Position numbers and translations under genes: made by a program. A stretch of DNA of 64,000 bases from Dongshaea marina. GTDB lineage: Bacteria; Pseudomonadota; Gammaproteobacteria; Enterobacterales; Aeromonadaceae. Below are positions 28,479-38,747 of this stretch, piece by piece (the stretch's first letter is position 1; every line of letters begins with the position of its first letter). The stretch lies in contig NZ_CP028897.1 in the NCBI RefSeq assembly GCF_003072645.1, forward strand, positions 181,001-245,000. Reading direction: 5' to 3'. Under the pieces are notes generated by a model. That model was given only the letters and a program-made list of their open reading frames with translations, had not been told where the DNA came from and made no database searches.

Positions 28479-29375
28479 ATGCAAAGAGTTGGTATCGATC
28501 TCGGGGGAACCAAGATTGAAGCTTTAGTGCTCAATGATGAGGGTAGGGAGTTAGTTCGGGTGCGAGTCCCGACTCCCCGCAGTAGTTATGATGAATTATT
28601 GGATACCCTGCAACAGCTGGTGGAGCAATGTCAGCGGGAGTCTGGTGTCATTGAGCGCATAGGTATTGGGCTACCCGGGGCTATTTCGCCTGATAGTGGC
28701 AGAGTCAAGAACGCGAACTTACAGATCCTCAATGGCCAGGATCTCGTGAGAGACCTGGGAGCTCGTTTTACTCAACCCGTGAGCCTTGCAAACGATGCGG
28801 ATTGTCTGGCTCTTTCTGAGTTTCATGATGGTTCTGCGGCTTCGGCACAAAATAGCTGTTTTGCTGCAATCCTGGGAACAGGATGTGGTGGAGGGGTTAT
28901 TGCCAATGGTCGTCTTGTTTGCGGACCAAACCGGATCGCTGGTGAGTGGGGCCATAATCCCCTCCCTGGGTATCGGACTGAAGTTGATGGGAGGGTCATT
29001 CCCTGCTATTGCGGCAGACCTGCTTGCCAGGAGAGTTTTATTTCCGGGAGCGGATTCAGTGGGACCTTTAACCGAAAATATGCCACAGATCTAAAATCTG
29101 AAACCATTATCTCCCTGATGCGTGATGGTGATGAGCGAGCGGTGGAGCATTTTGAGCTCTACTGCGATCAATTAGCACGTGCCTTTGCTGCCATTATTAA
29201 CATACTTGATCCTGAGGTGATCGTGGTTGGTGGCGGGTTCTCGAACGTCGATGAGATCTATCAACGCGTTCCTGAGCTCTGGACTCAATATGTGTTCTCT
29301 GATTCGGTTCATACCAAGCTTAAAAAAGCGCTGCATGGTGACTCTAGTGGTGTTCGCGGCGCCGCCTGGCTATAA
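28479..29375 (+). CDS. nanK: ROK-family kinase, N-acetylmannosamine kinase
   Basis: A 298-aa ROK sugar kinase with the phosphate loop V-G-I-D-L-G-G-T-K-I-E-A. The catalytic region includes L-A-N-D-A-D-C-L-A, and the G-x-G-C-G-G-G-V motif follows. Zinc-binding H-N-P-L-P-G and C-Y-C-G-R-P-A-C-Q-E are also present. In this context it should phosphorylate ManNAc to ManNAc-6-phosphate. From sequence alone fructokinase or glucokinase-like ROK activity is possible, so the assignment rests on adjacency to nanA (36-bp gap). Confidence 0.85.
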   Translation: MQRVGIDLGGTKIEALVLNDEGRELVRVRVPTPRSSYDELLDTLQQLVEQCQRESGVIERIGIGLPGAISPDSGRVKNANLQILNGQDLVRDLGARFTQPVSLANDADCLALSEFHDGSAASAQNSCFAAILGTGCGGGVIANGRLVCGPNRIAGEWGHNPLPGYRTEVDGRVIPCYCGRPACQESFISGSGFSGTFNRKYATDLKSETIISLMRDGDERAVEHFELYCDQLARAFAAIINILDPEVIVVGGGFSNVDEIYQRVPELWTQYVFSDSVHTKLKKALHGDSSGVRGAAWL

Positions 29376-29514
29376 GGATTCACCATCTCTGTGATGCGGG
29401 TAATTTCAGTGCTATAAACAGGGATTAAAAATATAAAGATATTCATGTGAAACATCGCTTGCTTACCTATTAGCGAATAAATTAATTTGTTTCTATATAA
29501 GATGGATAATAAAT

Positions 29515-30987
29515 ATGGAACATCTCAATTTGATTGTTATTTCAATATATTTACTAGGCGTTCTGGGGATTGGTGTTTTTTTTGCTAAACGAAGTGGTAA
29601 AAACACTGATAGCTTTTTTAAGGCAGGAGGTCGAATCCCAGGGTGGGCCGCAGGCTTTAGTATTTGGGCAACAACATTAAGTTCAATTACTTTTATGGCG
29701 ATTCCTGCTATGGCATATAAAGGTGATTGGATCTTCGCAGTTGGTAATTTGTCGATCTGCTTGCTGGCTCCATTTGTTTTTTACTATATAGTTCCATTTT
29801 TCAGGAAGCTTAATGTAACCTCTGCATACGAGTATCTTGAGTATAGATTTGATGTTCGGATGCGTTTACTTGGCAGCCTGTCATTTATGTTGTTTCACAT
29901 CGCAAGAATTGCGATTGTGATCTACCTTCCTACCTTAGCTATAGTCGCTGTGACAGGTTATAACCCCTATATGATCGCTGTTGGTATAGGGATCCTTTGT
30001 GTGATCTATACATTCCTGGGAGGAATCGAGGGAGTAATCTGGAGTGATGTCATCCAGGGGATGGTGCTGCTCGGAGGAATCATTATCTCTTTAGTCATTG
30101 GCTTGTATCATATTCCGGGAGGAATCGGTGAAACAGTCAAGATTGCTGTCGAGCATAATAAGCTATTAAATAGCAGTGAGATCCCATGGAGCTTTGTAAA
30201 GCTAACTATTCCGGTTATGTTAATTGGGTCTCTTTTTCAAAACCTATACCAATATATTGGAAGCCAGGATGTAGTTCAACGTTATGGTACGACAAGCTCG
30301 ATGAGTGATACTAAGCGATCTCTATATATCAATGCATGGCTGGCATTTTTTTCGACCCTGCTTTTTTTCAGTATGGGGACGGTGCTTTATGTTTATTACT
30401 TTGTCCACCCGCAACTTCATTCGACGCACCTCAATAGTGACTCAATCTTTCCATACTTTATCGTTAACTCATTACCCAATGGCGTATCGGGGATTATTAT
30501 TGCTGCTATCTTTGCTGCTTCTCAGTCTACAATTTCAAGCAGTTTAAATAGTATTTCCGCTTGTTTTACCACGGATCTGATGAAGCGTTTTCATCCTGAG
30601 GGTTCGGAGAGACACTATGTCCTCCTGGCTCGGGTTGTGATTATCCTGGTCGGTTTACTTGGGATCGGGATCAGTCTGTATATGATTGCCACAGATCAAT
30701 CTGGGATCCTGATGGTATTTCAGAGTGTCCTGGGCTTGTTTGGAGGGCCGATTGCGGGAGCATTCTTGCTGGGAATCTTCAGTAAAAGAGGCAATGCGAA
30801 GGGGTGTCTCACCGGGACCCTGCTGAGTGTGATTATTCTCTATTTTGTGAAGATGAGCTCGCTAACTTTTCTCTATTATGGGATGGTTGGGGTTTGCTCC
30901 AGTCTGATTCTTGGATACCTGTTTAGTCTGGTATTCGGGTCAACGAAGGAGCTTGAGCCAGAGCTGACTATCTATAACAACAGCTAA
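29515..30987 (+). CDS. siaT: Sodium:solute symporter, probable sialic acid transporter
   Basis: A 490-aa SSS-family (SLC5-like) inner-membrane protein with 13 or so hydrophobic helices. The signature R-I-P-G-W-A-A-G-F-S-I-W-A-T-T-L-S-S-I-T-F on TM1 contains the Na+/substrate site. Y-E-Y-L-E-Y-R-F and G-G-I-E-G-V-I-W-S-D-V-I-Q are family motifs. SSS-type SiaT symporters import Neu5Ac with Na+ in several gammaproteobacteria. The substrate is inferred from location inside the nan cluster. The gene is noticeably more AT-rich at its 5' end than its neighbours. Confidence 0.85.
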   Translation: MEHLNLIVISIYLLGVLGIGVFFAKRSGKNTDSFFKAGGRIPGWAAGFSIWATTLSSITFMAIPAMAYKGDWIFAVGNLSICLLAPFVFYYIVPFFRKLNVTSAYEYLEYRFDVRMRLLGSLSFMLFHIARIAIVIYLPTLAIVAVTGYNPYMIAVGIGILCVIYTFLGGIEGVIWSDVIQGMVLLGGIIISLVIGLYHIPGGIGETVKIAVEHNKLLNSSEIPWSFVKLTIPVMLIGSLFQNLYQYIGSQDVVQRYGTTSSMSDTKRSLYINAWLAFFSTLLFFSMGTVLYVYYFVHPQLHSTHLNSDSIFPYFIVNSLPNGVSGIIIAAIFAASQSTISSSLNSISACFTTDLMKRFHPEGSERHYVLLARVVIILVGLLGIGISLYMIATDQSGILMVFQSVLGLFGGPIAGAFLLGIFSKRGNAKGCLTGTLLSVIILYFVKMSSLTFLYYGMVGVCSSLILGYLFSLVFGSTKELEPELTIYNNS

Positions 30988-31096
30988 TGCTGCTTTGGAG
31001 AGAGTAACAGGGCTTTGACGGAGTGTGTTCTGTAGACTGTGGTGAGACCCAGATCACGTTTTTGCCCTGTGAGCAATCCAAGATTGGGAGACCCTT

Positions 31097-31102
31097 GGTA
31101 TA
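31097..31102 (+). promoter_or_regulatory. Possible single NanR half-site upstream of yhcH
   Basis: One GGTATA (within TTGGTATATAG) about 110 bp before yhcH. A lone hexamer is weak evidence. Confidence 0.2.
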
Positions 31103-31210
31103 TAGTGGGGCAGTTTGCGTTTTGTGACAGGTTTCTTGCCGGAGCAACGGCTGGCTCCTGTTCGAATTGCAATCTCCTGTGTGTGGTGAAGGATAACCTT
31201 TGGAGGAAAT

Positions 31211-31684
31211 ATGTTTTTTGCATCTTTGAGTGATCATCAGGCAGACGCACGCTTACCTAAGGTTCTGCAATCTGTGTTGGAATACCTTCGGCAAACCGAC
31301 TTTTCCAAGCTGGAGCCGGGCCGTCATGCCGTAGAGGGGGATAAGATTTACGCTAACCTGATGAGCATTGAGACTCAGCCTAAGCAGGAGAAGCGTCCGG
31401 AAGTGCATCGCAACTACCTGGATGTGCAGTTCCTGATTGAGGGGGAGGAGCGGATCGGTGTGACTCTGGCAGACAGCGGGCAAAAGGTTGCCACTGAGTA
31501 TGATGCCGAGCGCGATCTGATGTTCTATCAGACCCCTTCGAATGAGAGTGAGCTTCTGCTATCGGCAGGGATGTACGCCGTATTTTACCCTGGTGAGTTG
31601 CATACACCGGCCTGTTGCATTGATGAGCCTAAGGCGATCCGCAAGGTGGTGATGAAGGTCCACCGGAGCTTGTTGGATAATTAA
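31211..31684 (+). CDS. yhcH: YhcH/YjgK/YiaL (DUF386) cupin-like protein
   Basis: A 157-aa beta-sandwich protein of the family found in most sialate operons (called NanQ in some work, proposed to open or isomerise the sialic acid ring). Conserved features seen: G-R-H-A-V-E-G-D-K-I-Y-A, H-R-N-Y-L-D-V-Q-F-L-I-E-G-E-E and F-Y-P-G-E-L-H-T-P, whose His/Glu residues form the metal site. K-V-V-M-K-V is at the end. SD GGAGG lies 6 bases before ATG. Confidence 0.9.
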   Translation: MFFASLSDHQADARLPKVLQSVLEYLRQTDFSKLEPGRHAVEGDKIYANLMSIETQPKQEKRPEVHRNYLDVQFLIEGEERIGVTLADSGQKVATEYDAERDLMFYQTPSNESELLLSAGMYAVFYPGELHTPACCIDEPKAIRKVVMKVHRSLLDN

Positions 31685-31875
31685 TTGGAAGTGTTTGATA
31701 TCTGTTGCTGATGTTTGGGTTTATTGATCGCTGGCATGCAGTCAATCCTTCCTCGGAAGCCCTTCTAGCGCATTCATGCGCTAGAAGGTCGGTGATGTTG
31801 AAACTTGCAGGTCATCATAGGAGCAACTGATTTGAGGCATTCCCAACTAATTTTATTAATTGAAGAGAGAGAGTT

Positions 31876-33087
31876 ATGTCTGTTTTTGCTATGCGCAACC
31901 CGATCCAGCCTTATGCCTGGGGAAGCACCGATTCGATAGAGAAGTTGTTCGGGATTGCCAATCCTCAGCAACAGCCTCAGGCAGAGGTCTGGATGGGGGC
32001 CCACCCTGCTGCCCCCTCCCTGCTTGCGGATGGTGAGGGCAGTGAGCTCCCTCTTGACCAGCTGATTGAACAACAGGCTGAGCTCTATATTGGCGAGGAT
32101 GCGCAGCAACGCTATGGGAAGCGTTTGCCATTTCTGTTCAAAATCCTGGCCGCAGCTAAGCCCTTGTCTATTCAGCTACATCCAACCAAGGCTGCGGCCG
32201 AGGCCGGATTTTCCGCCGAGAATGCCCGGGGAGTCGAGCTAAGCGACTCCTGTCGCAACTATAAGGATGATAACCACAAACCAGAGCTGATCTATGCTCT
32301 GACCCCGTTTAAGGCGATGCATAGTTTTCGTCCTCTTTCCGAGATGTTGGAATATCTCGCAAGGCTGGATGCCGCAAAACTGCCTGCTTCCTATGCAAGA
32401 CTACGCGAACTGGGTGACAGTGAGAGTCTTAAACAGTTTTTTGCCGATCTGATGAGCCTTGAGGGAGAGGCGAAGCAGCGGGCGCTGCGTAACCTGATGG
32501 CGGTTGCCCGCGGGCGCGATGAGCTCGCCTTTCGCACCGTGATGGAGCTTTATCAATACTATCCCGGAGACATTGGCCTGTTCTCCCCTTTGCTGCTGAA
32601 CGTGGTCGAGATGCAACCGGGGCAGGCTTTGTTCGTCGATGCAGGGGTGCCCCACGCCTATCTTCAGGGAACCGGTCTTGAGATCATGGCCAACTCAGAT
32701 AATGTGCTCCGCGCCGGGCTTACCCCTAAGCATATGGATGTTCCAGAGCTTCTGGCAAATACCCGATTTGAGCCAGTACAACCGGAAAGTTTGTGGGTTG
32801 AGCCCAGAGTCTCTGGGGATGAGAGTGTGTTTGAGGTGCCGGTGAATGACTTTAGTTTTTCTCTGCATCGGCTTAATGGCTCCCTTGAGCGCCAACCTTC
32901 TCAGGCAGAAATCTTGCTGTGTGTTGAGGGGGAGCTTGAGGTTGAAGCTGATGATCAGAGTCAGATCACCCTCAGGCAAGGCGAGTCCTGCTTTATCGGT
33001 CAACCGACTCAGTGGTATCAGATCAAGGGCAGGGAATTATCGCCCGCGCATCTCACCAGTTATAAGGGACAGGCTTTTATTTATTAA
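31876..33087 (+). CDS. manA: Type I mannose-6-phosphate isomerase
   Basis: A 403-aa zinc cupin enzyme interconverting mannose-6-P and fructose-6-P. It begins [10 protein letters not shown]. It has the zinc-site S-I-Q-L-H-P and [16 protein letters not shown], then [28 protein letters not shown]. Full length. SD GAGAGAG upstream. It sits where a ManNAc-6-P epimerase would be expected in a sialate cluster, but it is not related to NanE. It could feed mannose from glycans into the same route. Confidence 0.93.
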   Translation: MSVFAMRNPIQPYAWGSTDSIEKLFGIANPQQQPQAEVWMGAHPAAPSLLADGEGSELPLDQLIEQQAELYIGEDAQQRYGKRLPFLFKILAAAKPLSIQLHPTKAAAEAGFSAENARGVELSDSCRNYKDDNHKPELIYALTPFKAMHSFRPLSEMLEYLARLDAAKLPASYARLRELGDSESLKQFFADLMSLEGEAKQRALRNLMAVARGRDELAFRTVMELYQYYPGDIGLFSPLLLNVVEMQPGQALFVDAGVPHAYLQGTGLEIMANSDNVLRAGLTPKHMDVPELLANTRFEPVQPESLWVEPRVSGDESVFEVPVNDFSFSLHRLNGSLERQPSQAEILLCVEGELEVEADDQSQITLRQGESCFIGQPTQWYQIKGRELSPAHLTSYKGQAFIY

Positions 33088-33133
33088 GGTGTCAGCCTAT
33101 CATACCGTCAGTTGTTCAGATGGAGAGTTGAAA

Positions 33134-33847
33134 ATGAGTGGTAAGCTTCGCACCCGCCCGGTATCCCGCAAGAAGCTGTCAGATATGGTTGAGGAGCAGC
33201 TTGAGTCGATGATCCGCAGCGGTGAGTTTGCGGAGGGAGAGAAGCTTCCTTCGGAGCGAGAGTTGATGACTCTGTTTGAGGTGGGCCGTCCTTCGGTGCG
33301 TGAAGCTATGGCCAGTCTTGCTCGTAAAGGCCTGCTCAAAATCACCAGCGGGGAGCGAGCCAGGGTGACCTCACCCTCACCGGATGCGATCTTAGGTGAG
33401 CTCTCAGGGCTGGCTCGCGATTTTATGGCTAAGCCCGAGGGGATTGGCTATTTCGAGCAGCTAAGAGAGTTTTTTGAATCAAGTTTGGCACGCTATGCGG
33501 CTGAGCATGCCGGTGACCGGCACTGCAATGAGTTACGTGACGCCGTTGAAAACTGCCGGTTAGCGATCGGTAAGGAGCCCTTGTTTAGCGATTGTGACAT
33601 CGAGTTCCACCGGATTTTGGCTACAATTCCTGAAAACCCGATCTTCCTAGCGATTCATCAGGCTCTGGTGAACTGGCTGATTACCCGGCGCGGTGAAACA
33701 GACGATCTGGAATCCTGGCATCAGAGAGTCTACCGGGAGCACCGGGCCTTGTGTGAGGCGATTTGTCAGCATGACATTGATGCGGCTGAAAAGGCGCTGC
33801 GACAGCACCTGCAAAACCTCTATCATGAGCCACAGGGCATGGAGTGA
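33134..33847 (+). CDS. nanR: Transcriptional repressor NanR (GntR/FadR family)
   Basis: A 237-aa regulator. The N-terminus [16 protein letters not shown] and winged HTH ([21 protein letters not shown]) closely match E. coli NanR. The C-terminal FCD domain has the metal ligands in D-I-E-F-H-R and H-x-x-I/L-x-x-A patterns and senses Neu5Ac. It should repress the cluster through the GGTATA operator near 27500. The ATG at 33134 gives the NanR N-terminus; the longer frame overlaps manA and is not coding. Confidence 0.93.
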   Translation: MSGKLRTRPVSRKKLSDMVEEQLESMIRSGEFAEGEKLPSERELMTLFEVGRPSVREAMASLARKGLLKITSGERARVTSPSPDAILGELSGLARDFMAKPEGIGYFEQLREFFESSLARYAAEHAGDRHCNELRDAVENCRLAIGKEPLFSDCDIEFHRILATIPENPIFLAIHQALVNWLITRRGETDDLESWHQRVYREHRALCEAICQHDIDAAEKALRQHLQNLYHEPQGME

Positions 33848-33864
33848 TCTCCTGCCTCCCTTAT

Positions 33865-33898
33865 AAAAAAAGCCAGCATACTTGATGCTGGCTTTTTT
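33865..33898. terminator. Bidirectional terminator between nanR and hslO
   Basis: A7-GCCAGCAT-ACTTG-ATGCTGGC-T6, a textbook symmetrical intrinsic terminator. Confidence 0.93.
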
Positions 33899-33918
33899 AT
33901 TGCTTCGTTAGCTGGATA

Positions 33919-34809
33919 TTACTGCTTGGTATCTGAGCTACCCTGTTGCTTGGCGATAATATCCATCACCTGCTCGGCCCCAAACTTATACTGCTCACCA
34001 CAGTAATCGCAGTTAACTGAGATCAGCCCCTGCTCTTCAAGGAGCTGGTGGAGCTCTTTTGCATCAACCAGTGACAGAGCCTGGGCGCTTCGCTCTTCGG
34101 AGCATGGGCAGTAAAAGTTGACCGCTTGAGGGTCAAACAGGCGAACCTGCTCCTGATGATAGAGGCGGTAGAGTAGCTCCTCGGCTTCTAATCCGAATAA
34201 CTCCTCATCTTTGACTGTTTCCGTCAGTTTGGAGAGATGATCCATATCCAGCAACTGTTGCTCTTTTTGTTCCTGCTCGACAGGCAGAGCCTGGAGCAGC
34301 ATGCCGGCAGCGTGGGCCTTGCCATCATGCTCTCCGGTTCTCAGCCAGATCCGGGTTGGCAGCTGCTCTGACTGCTCGAAGTAGTGCTCCAGAGTTTGGG
34401 CCAGGGTTTCTCCCTGTAATGGAATGATTCCCTGGTAGCGCTCACCCTGCTCCGGGGTGATGGTGATCACCAGCTGCCCCTCTCCGGTGAGGCTGGTAAA
34501 GTCATACTCATTACCCAGAGGCTCTTTCCAGCGAGCGACACCTCGCAGCTGTTGGTTGTTGTTACCATCGATTACCGCCAGGTGGACAGGCCCTTTACCC
34601 TGAAGCTGTAGCGTGATCTTGCCGGAAAATTTCAGGGTTGCAGTCAGTAGGCTAGTCGCTGCCAGCAGCTCTCCCAGTAGGATCTGTACCGGCTGAGGGT
34701 ATTGCTGAGCCTGGATGATCTGCTGATAGCTGTCACACAGTTGGACCAGCTCACCACGGATATGCTCCTGCTCAAACAGGTAGCGATAGAGGTTGTCTTG
34801 CTTGCTCAT
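33919..34809 (-). CDS. hslO: Redox-regulated holdase chaperone Hsp33
   Basis: A 296-aa cytosolic chaperone switched on by oxidation plus unfolding. The C-terminal redox switch is intact: C-P-C (in N-F-Y-C-P-C-S-E-E) and C-D-Y-C (in V-N-C-D-Y-C-G-E), which bind Zn in the reduced state. N-terminal L-L-G-E-L-L-A-A-T-S-L-L-T and G-G-type motifs fit. It lies 17 bp downstream of hslR, its usual partner. Confidence 0.96.
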   Translation of the reverse strand: MSKQDNLYRYLFEQEHIRGELVQLCDSYQQIIQAQQYPQPVQILLGELLAATSLLTATLKFSGKITLQLQGKGPVHLAVIDGNNNQQLRGVARWKEPLGNEYDFTSLTGEGQLVITITPEQGERYQGIIPLQGETLAQTLEHYFEQSEQLPTRIWLRTGEHDGKAHAAGMLLQALPVEQEQKEQQLLDMDHLSKLTETVKDEELFGLEAEELLYRLYHQEQVRLFDPQAVNFYCPCSEERSAQALSLVDAKELHQLLEEQGLISVNCDYCGEQYKFGAEQVMDIIAKQQGSSDTKQ

Positions 34810-34826
34810 AAATCGTGATTAAACCT

Positions 34827-35234
34827 TTACTGATTTTTAAAACGGATCAATTGGCGGCGCTGTTTTTTGTCCGGGCGACGCTCGGGACTGGGTGAGCGGC
34901 GAATATCCAGCTCACGCTCTTTGGCACTTTGTTGTGCCAGGGCAATACTCTGCTCAGTTTCCTGGTAAAGTTGCTGTGCCAGCGGGGCAGACTGGCGCTT
35001 ATCATAAAGCTGCAACACCTTTACCTCGCGCTCTTCCTGACCTTGCCTGAGTTGTATCAGAGCTCCAAGCTCTACAATCTTGCTGGGTTTGGTTCGCTTG
35101 CCGTTGTAATGAACCTTACCGCCCTGGATCATGTCACGTGCCAGGGCGCGAGTCTTATAAAAGCGAGCAGCCCACAACCACTTGTCGAGGCGAACCTTGA
35201 GTTCCTCTGCTGATTTTGCCGATCCGTTTGCCAT
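34827..35234 (-). CDS. hslR: Ribosome-associated heat shock protein Hsp15
   Basis: A 135-aa S4-domain RNA-binding protein that rescues 50S subunits carrying stalled nascent chains. The S4 motif V-R-L-D-K-W-L-W-A-A-R-F-Y-K-T-R and G-G-K-V-H-Y-N-G-K-R-T-K-P-S are nearly identical to E. coli, and the basic tail R-R-P-D-K-K-Q-R-R-Q-L-I-R-F-K is present. The frame opens at 35285, but ATG 35234 gives the family N-terminus. The MITE-like element ends 56 bp upstream of this start and may have replaced or become part of its promoter. Confidence 0.94.
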   Translation of the reverse strand: MANGSAKSAEELKVRLDKWLWAARFYKTRALARDMIQGGKVHYNGKRTKPSKIVELGALIQLRQGQEEREVKVLQLYDKRQSAPLAQQLYQETEQSIALAQQSAKERELDIRRSPSPERRPDKKQRRQLIRFKNQ

Positions 35235-35290
35235 AATACTGGTGATTGCCAAAAAAACTGTCATTATAGCAGAGATAGCTGCCATAAGTT

Positions 35291-35560
35291 TAGGCTCTGC
35301 TGACGTTGCAATTTTGAACCTGCTTCCCCTGAAAATGGTCTGTTCGCGACGCGAATCACGCGGTTTAGTTGCTCTAAATAAGTGATGAGCAACAATGAAC
35401 AGGGCTTTTTCAGGCGCAACCCGGAGGGCAGTGGCTATTTTTTCCCTCCATCGGCGTTATCAGATGTTCATGTAGAGCGACTACACCACACATCTTCGGC
35501 CTTGCTGGATGAAAAAATTGCCAACTGCAGAACCAAACCTGTATCGTCAACAGAGCCTAA
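35291..35560. mobile_element. MITE-like element, copy 2
   Basis: 270 bp, same length and orientation as copy 1 at 8774-9043. Ends are TAGGCTCTGCTGACG and CGTCAACAGAGCCTAA. No internal coding capacity for a transposase. It lies in the divergent gap between hslR and gspC, where its ends or interior could affect expression of both. Confidence 0.8.
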
Positions 35561-35723
35561 GATTGGGGTCACCTGAGAGGATTACAACCCGGGCAAGTCA
35601 TTCTTAGGCTACATTGATAGGATATAACACAAACAGGCGCATGCTTTGTGAGGGATAATAAAGCGTGTATAGTGCGGCGCTAATAACGCGTTCAAGACAA
35701 TCAATTTCTATTATTTTCTATTT

Positions 35724-36626
35724 ATGGGAACAAGCCAATTTACTGCGCAGCTTGAACAGCTGCTACGTTATTCAGGGAAGATTCCGGCTAAATATTATAG
35801 CCAGACCTTACTCTTTATATTTATGCTCCTGATCTGTCAGCAGTTGGCTGTAACCACCTGGCGCCTTCTCCCGGTCGGTGTGCCTGTGACCAGCTGGCAC
35901 CCCCATGCTGTGACCTCCGACAATAGCCAGAACAGACTGGATATCGACAGTCTGATGGGGCTCAATTTGTTTGGTAAGGTAGCGGAGAAAGATCCCAAAG
36001 AGTTTGATGTGAAGAGTGCACCTATAACTCAATTGAATCTTCGCTTAACCGGAGTGCTCGCCAGCAGTGTTCCCAAGCTCTCTATCGCCATTATCGCTGG
36101 CAGCAGTGGTTCTCAGGCCAGCTATTTTATTGGTGACTATGTTAGTGGTACCCAGGCAAGAGTGCGGCGGATCTTAGGGGATCGAGTTATTCTTTCGCTG
36201 AATGGTGTCAACCAGACTCTGATGCTGGATGGTGCCGACTACAATGAGTCAGTCCCTCATCCCGGGCTTTCAACAAAGCCAAAGAGTCATCAGCTCTCTG
36301 CCAGCATGCGTGAGACCCTGATGAAAGATCCGGCCAAGATTGAGCGCTTTATCAAGATCCAGCCCTGGTACCACAATCGCAAGGTGATCGGCTATCGGGT
36401 CGGTCCCGGCCTTGAAGGTGGGCTACTCGAGCAATTGGGGCTCAAAAAGAACGACATCATCGAATCGATCAATGGCTATCAGTTGAATGATAAGCAACAG
36501 TTATCCCAGATTATGAGTGAGCTTCCCGAGTTGGGAGAGGTCACGGTTACCGTAAATCGCAATGGTCAGAGTCAACAGCTTCAAGTCAAATTGAAGGATC
36601 AACAAGATAAAGAGTCCGAGAGTTAA
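35724..36626 (+). CDS. gspC: Type II secretion system protein GspC
   Basis: A 300-aa inner-membrane component linking the inner-membrane platform to the secretin. It has a short cytosolic N-terminus, one TM helix (residues 28-50), a Pro/Ser-rich linker, the homology region (L-M-G-L-N-L-F-G, then L-R-L-T-G-V-L-A-S) and a C-terminal PDZ domain (about 205-290: G-L-E-G-G-L-L-E-Q-L-G-L-K-K-N-D-I-I-E-S-I-N-G). The PDZ makes it a true GspC. First gene of the operon; gspD follows after 1 bp. Confidence 0.94.
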   Translation: MGTSQFTAQLEQLLRYSGKIPAKYYSQTLLFIFMLLICQQLAVTTWRLLPVGVPVTSWHPHAVTSDNSQNRLDIDSLMGLNLFGKVAEKDPKEFDVKSAPITQLNLRLTGVLASSVPKLSIAIIAGSSGSQASYFIGDYVSGTQARVRRILGDRVILSLNGVNQTLMLDGADYNESVPHPGLSTKPKSHQLSASMRETLMKDPAKIERFIKIQPWYHNRKVIGYRVGPGLEGGLLEQLGLKKNDIIESINGYQLNDKQQLSQIMSELPELGEVTVTVNRNGQSQQLQVKLKDQQDKESES

Positions 36627-36627
36627 C

Positions 36628-38747
36628 ATGATTGTGAGTGGCATTAAGCGAGTATTCCTGGTTTCGCTGCTGAGTATCTTCCTGCTGCAAACTGCTGTGG
36701 CTGCTGAGTTTTCTGCAAGTTTTAAGGGAACCGATATCCAGCAGTTCATTAACACTGTAGCTAAGAATCTTAATAAGACGGTGATTATCGATCCCCAGGT
36801 TCGTGGTCAGGTGAATGTACGTAGCTATGATCTGCTCAATCAGCAGCAGTACTATCAGTTTTTCCTGAATGTGCTACAGGCTTATGGCTTTGCAGTGGTC
36901 CCGATGAAAAATGGTGTGCTCAAGGTGGTTCCTTCGCGGGTGGCGCGGATGTCGGCGATTCCGGTCGCTAGTGCCAAACACCCGGGAATGGGGGATGAGA
37001 TGGTCACCCGGGTTGTCCCCCTGAGCAATGTGACGGCCCGTGAGCTGGCCCCGCTGCTGCGCCAGCTGGTGGATAACTCTCAGGGTGGCAGCGTGGTGAG
37101 CTATGACCCCTCCAACGTGTTGATGTTGACCGGAACCGCGGCGGTGGTCAATCGCTTGGTGGATATCATCCATCGGGTGGATACCGCCAAAGATCAAAAG
37201 ATGGATATCGTGCGTCTTAAGTATGCATCGGCTTCCGAGGTGGTACGGATCATCACAGGTCTGAACAATCAGCCGGGCCAGGCGCTGAGTCCCGCAAGCC
37301 TGTTGCTGCGTCCGACCGTGGTGGCTGATACCCGTACCAACTCTGTGGTGGTCAGCGGTGATATTAAGGCACGTCAGCGCACCGTAGCACTTATCCGTAA
37401 GTTGGATCAGGACCAGACCTATAAGGGGAATACCCGGGTCTTTTATCTTAAATACGCTAAGGCCGAGGAGCTGGCCAAGGTGCTGCAGGGGATGACCAAG
37501 ACCCTGGTTGCCGAGAAAAAAGGCGCCCAGAGTGCGGCGCCCGGCGCTGGTGATAAGGGCGTTAGTATCGAGTCCGATAAGACGATGAATTCCCTGGTGG
37601 TGACTGCGCCGCCGGATATCATGAAGTCAATTTCAGGGGTGGTGGATAAACTGGATATCCGCCGGGCCCAGGTGCTGATAGAGGCGGTGATCGTCGAAAC
37701 CCAGATGGGTGATGGGGCAGATCTCGGGGTGCAGTTTGGTAAGGTGACCGATGGCATGGTGGGTGGAGTGCAGTGGACCAATGGCACCACGCCTTCTCTG
37801 AGCCAGATTGGGATTGCTTACAAGGACTCACAGCCCGGGACATCTTCAACAACTACAACAACGGATCCAACCACAGGGGCTGTCACGACAACATCCAATT
37901 CGACTGAGGGGGATTATACAGCCCTTGGGAAAGTTGCCAATGCTCTCAATGGTATGGCGATGGGCTTCTACAATGGTGATTGGGCAGGTCTGGTGACTGC
38001 CATTGTCACCAACAGCCATAATAATATCCTGTCGCGCCCTAGTCTTGTGGTGATGGATAACACCAAGGCGAAATTTATGGTGGGCCAGGAGGTTCCTGTA
38101 AAGACTGGCTCTGCGGCGAGCTCTGACAATACAACCCCTTTACCACATACGATCGTAAGCAGGTTGGGACCTCACTGGAGGTAACACCACAGATCAATGA
38201 AGGGGACTCGGTTCTGCTGAAGATCAAGCAGGAGGTCTCTAGTGTGGCCCCTTCCAAGGGCAGTGCGGTGGATGTGGTGTTTGACAAGCGGACACTCGAT
38301 ACCAGTGTGCTGGTGAAAAGCGGTGAAACGGTAGTCCTGGGTGGTTTGATTCAATCCCAAACCCAAGAGACCCATTCCAAGGTGCCGCTTCTGGGTGATA
38401 TCCCGATTCTGGGCTACCTGTTCCGATCCACTTCTTCATCGGTTAACAAGAGAAACCTGATGGTCTTCGTCCATCCGGTGATCCTCAGAAGCGATGCCCT
38501 CTATAGCCAGCTTTCAGATCAGAAATACAGCTGGTTCCGCGCGATGCAGCTGGAGAGCGCCAAGAAGGGGCTGGATCTTCTGCCGGATGCCAAGCTGCCG
38601 GTGATGCCTGAGTCGCTGGGGACTACGGTGATCTCGCCCGAGATGAAGAAGACTCTTGAGGAAAACTCCGCCAAAGCCTCAGACAAGACGGCCAGTAGCT
38701 CGGGTGATAAAACCTCTGGCAAAACCGATGATAAGGCTCACTCATGA
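36628..38747 (+). pseudogene. gspD: Type II secretin GspD, interrupted by a one-base deletion
   Basis: Outer-membrane secretin through which folded exoproteins leave. The first frame (36628-38184) has a signal peptide ending near A-V-A-A, N0-N3 domains (F-K-G-T-D-I-Q-Q-F-I, then repeated V-R-L-K-Y-A type strands) and the start of the secretin domain (V-G-Q-E-V-P-V-K-T-G). It then runs into nonsense and stops. Adding one C to CCCC at 38135-38138 yields P-F-T-T-Y-D-R-K-Q-V-G-T-S-L and continues through P-Q-I-N-E-G-D to the Ser-rich end at 38747. The repaired product is 706 aa, normal for GspD. As written the secretin would lack its barrel. The 3' end overlaps gspE by 4 bp. Confidence 0.93.

Noticed and set aside
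31045..31065. GTGA...TCAC near yhcH
   Set aside because: Spacer is 8 bp rather than 6, so it is not a CRP box.
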